A stretch of DNA of 64,000 nt from Psychrobacter sanguinis (GTDB lineage Bacteria > Pseudomonadota > Gammaproteobacteria > Pseudomonadales > Moraxellaceae): NCBI RefSeq assembly GCF_020736705.1, contig NZ_CP085990.1, forward strand, positions 3,100,001 to 3,164,000, read 5' to 3'. The position numbers were made by a program, and so were the translations under genes. The notes below the pieces were generated by a model. It was not told where the DNA came from. It ran no database searches and saw nothing but the letters and a program-made list of their open reading frames with translations. How positions within the stretch are numbered: position 1 is the stretch's first letter; every line of letters begins with the position of its first letter. This document shows positions 63,895 through 64,000 of the stretch, piece after piece.

Positions 63895-64000
63895 TGAGTG
63901 CTTTAACTAAATCATTGACCGGCTTAGGTTTTGGTGTGGCTATGGCATTTGCTGCCACATCAGCACAAGCTTCAGGTGCTAGCGGTTGTGGTACATTTAC
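63894..64000 (+). CDS. petC: Cytochrome c1 subunit, N-terminal part (cut by window end)
   Basis: Only 35 codons are inside the window. They encode a signal peptide (MSALTKSLTGLGFGVAMAFAATSAQA) as expected for the membrane-anchored c-type haem subunit that follows petB in the bc1 operon. GGAGG stands seven bases ahead of the ATG. The haem-binding CxxCH is not yet reached, so the name rests on position and export signal. Its product would need the ccm system encoded at 50.8-55.7 kb. Confidence 0.8.
   Translation, partial: MSALTKSLTGLGFGVAMAFAATSAQASGASGCGTF

Overview
The window reads as chromosomal DNA of a gamma-proteobacterium of the family Moraxellaceae, most likely Psychrobacter. This rests on gene content and protein style: an Hfq with a very long Gly/Arg-rich tail, an ISAba1-like IS4-family element, a proteobacterial petABC operon, AT-rich spacers full of short degenerate tandem repeats, and moderate-to-low GC. 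No rRNA, tRNA, CRISPR array, prophage or plasmid function was seen. Nearly everything is core metabolism or housekeeping; the only clear mobile element is one insertion sequence.

Layout. 1-2.7 kb: end of a histidine-utilisation cluster (hutG, hutI). 2.8-8.3 kb: MarC and HPP membrane proteins, a cobalamin lower-ligand/assembly set on the minus strand (cobT, cobS, cobC), a TPR-like protein and a small membrane protein. 8.6-12.9 kb: orphan glycosyltransferase, Cof-type HAD phosphatase, prfB with its programmed +1 frameshift, and a SerB-like HAD. 13.0-14.7 kb: a gamma-carbonic-anhydrase gene whose start codon lies inside the 9-bp target duplication of an ISAba1-like element. 15.2-22.7 kb: DUF475 (TerC-like) protein, PAP2 phosphatase, carA-carB with a possible attenuator leader, and greA. 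23-26.6 kb: RlpA-like protein and a TPP-riboswitch-controlled thiMED operon. 26.7-33.4 kb (minus): radA, the lipopolysaccharide set kdsD-kdsC-lptC-lptA-lptB, and hfq. 33.7-39.4 kb (minus): tsaE-mutL-miaA leading to hfq, then queD-like, glutathione peroxidase and msrB. 40-41.7 kb: an XRE-HTH/aminotransferase fusion preceded by two matching palindromes. 41.8-50.5 kb: glnS, lipoprotein cyclophilin, lpxH, orn, rsgA, rhodanese, grxC, secB, adk. 50.8-57.5 kb (minus): cytochrome c maturation genes ccmF-ccmG-ccmH-ccmI and a DUF445 protein. 57.9-64 kb (plus): mrdA (PBP2), rsmD, rplM-rpsI and petA-petB-petC (petC runs off the end).

How the genes work together. Envelope construction is spread over the window: KdsD and KdsC make Kdo, LpxH works in lipid A synthesis, LptC/A/B move LPS, PBP2 and RlpA serve the cell wall, SecB serves export. 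The ccm genes mature the c-type cytochromes needed by the petC product. thiMED salvages the thiamine moieties under TPP control. carAB supplies carbamoyl phosphate for arginine and pyrimidines.

The most interesting observations are: (1) the IS insertion exactly at the start codon of the carbonic-anhydrase-like gene, which strands its native ribosome-binding site and promoter on the far side of the element; (2) a one-polypeptide XRE-HTH plus AlaA-type aminotransferase with two 15/17-identical palindromes 44 bp apart around its probable promoter; (3) a leader ORF with nested hairpin and U-tract before carA; (4) a MutL with a shortened C-terminal domain lacking the endonuclease motif; (5) a GraL-like terminator in the greA leader; and (6) several unrelated short tandem-repeat tracts. 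All calls are from reading the sequence; no database search was run.
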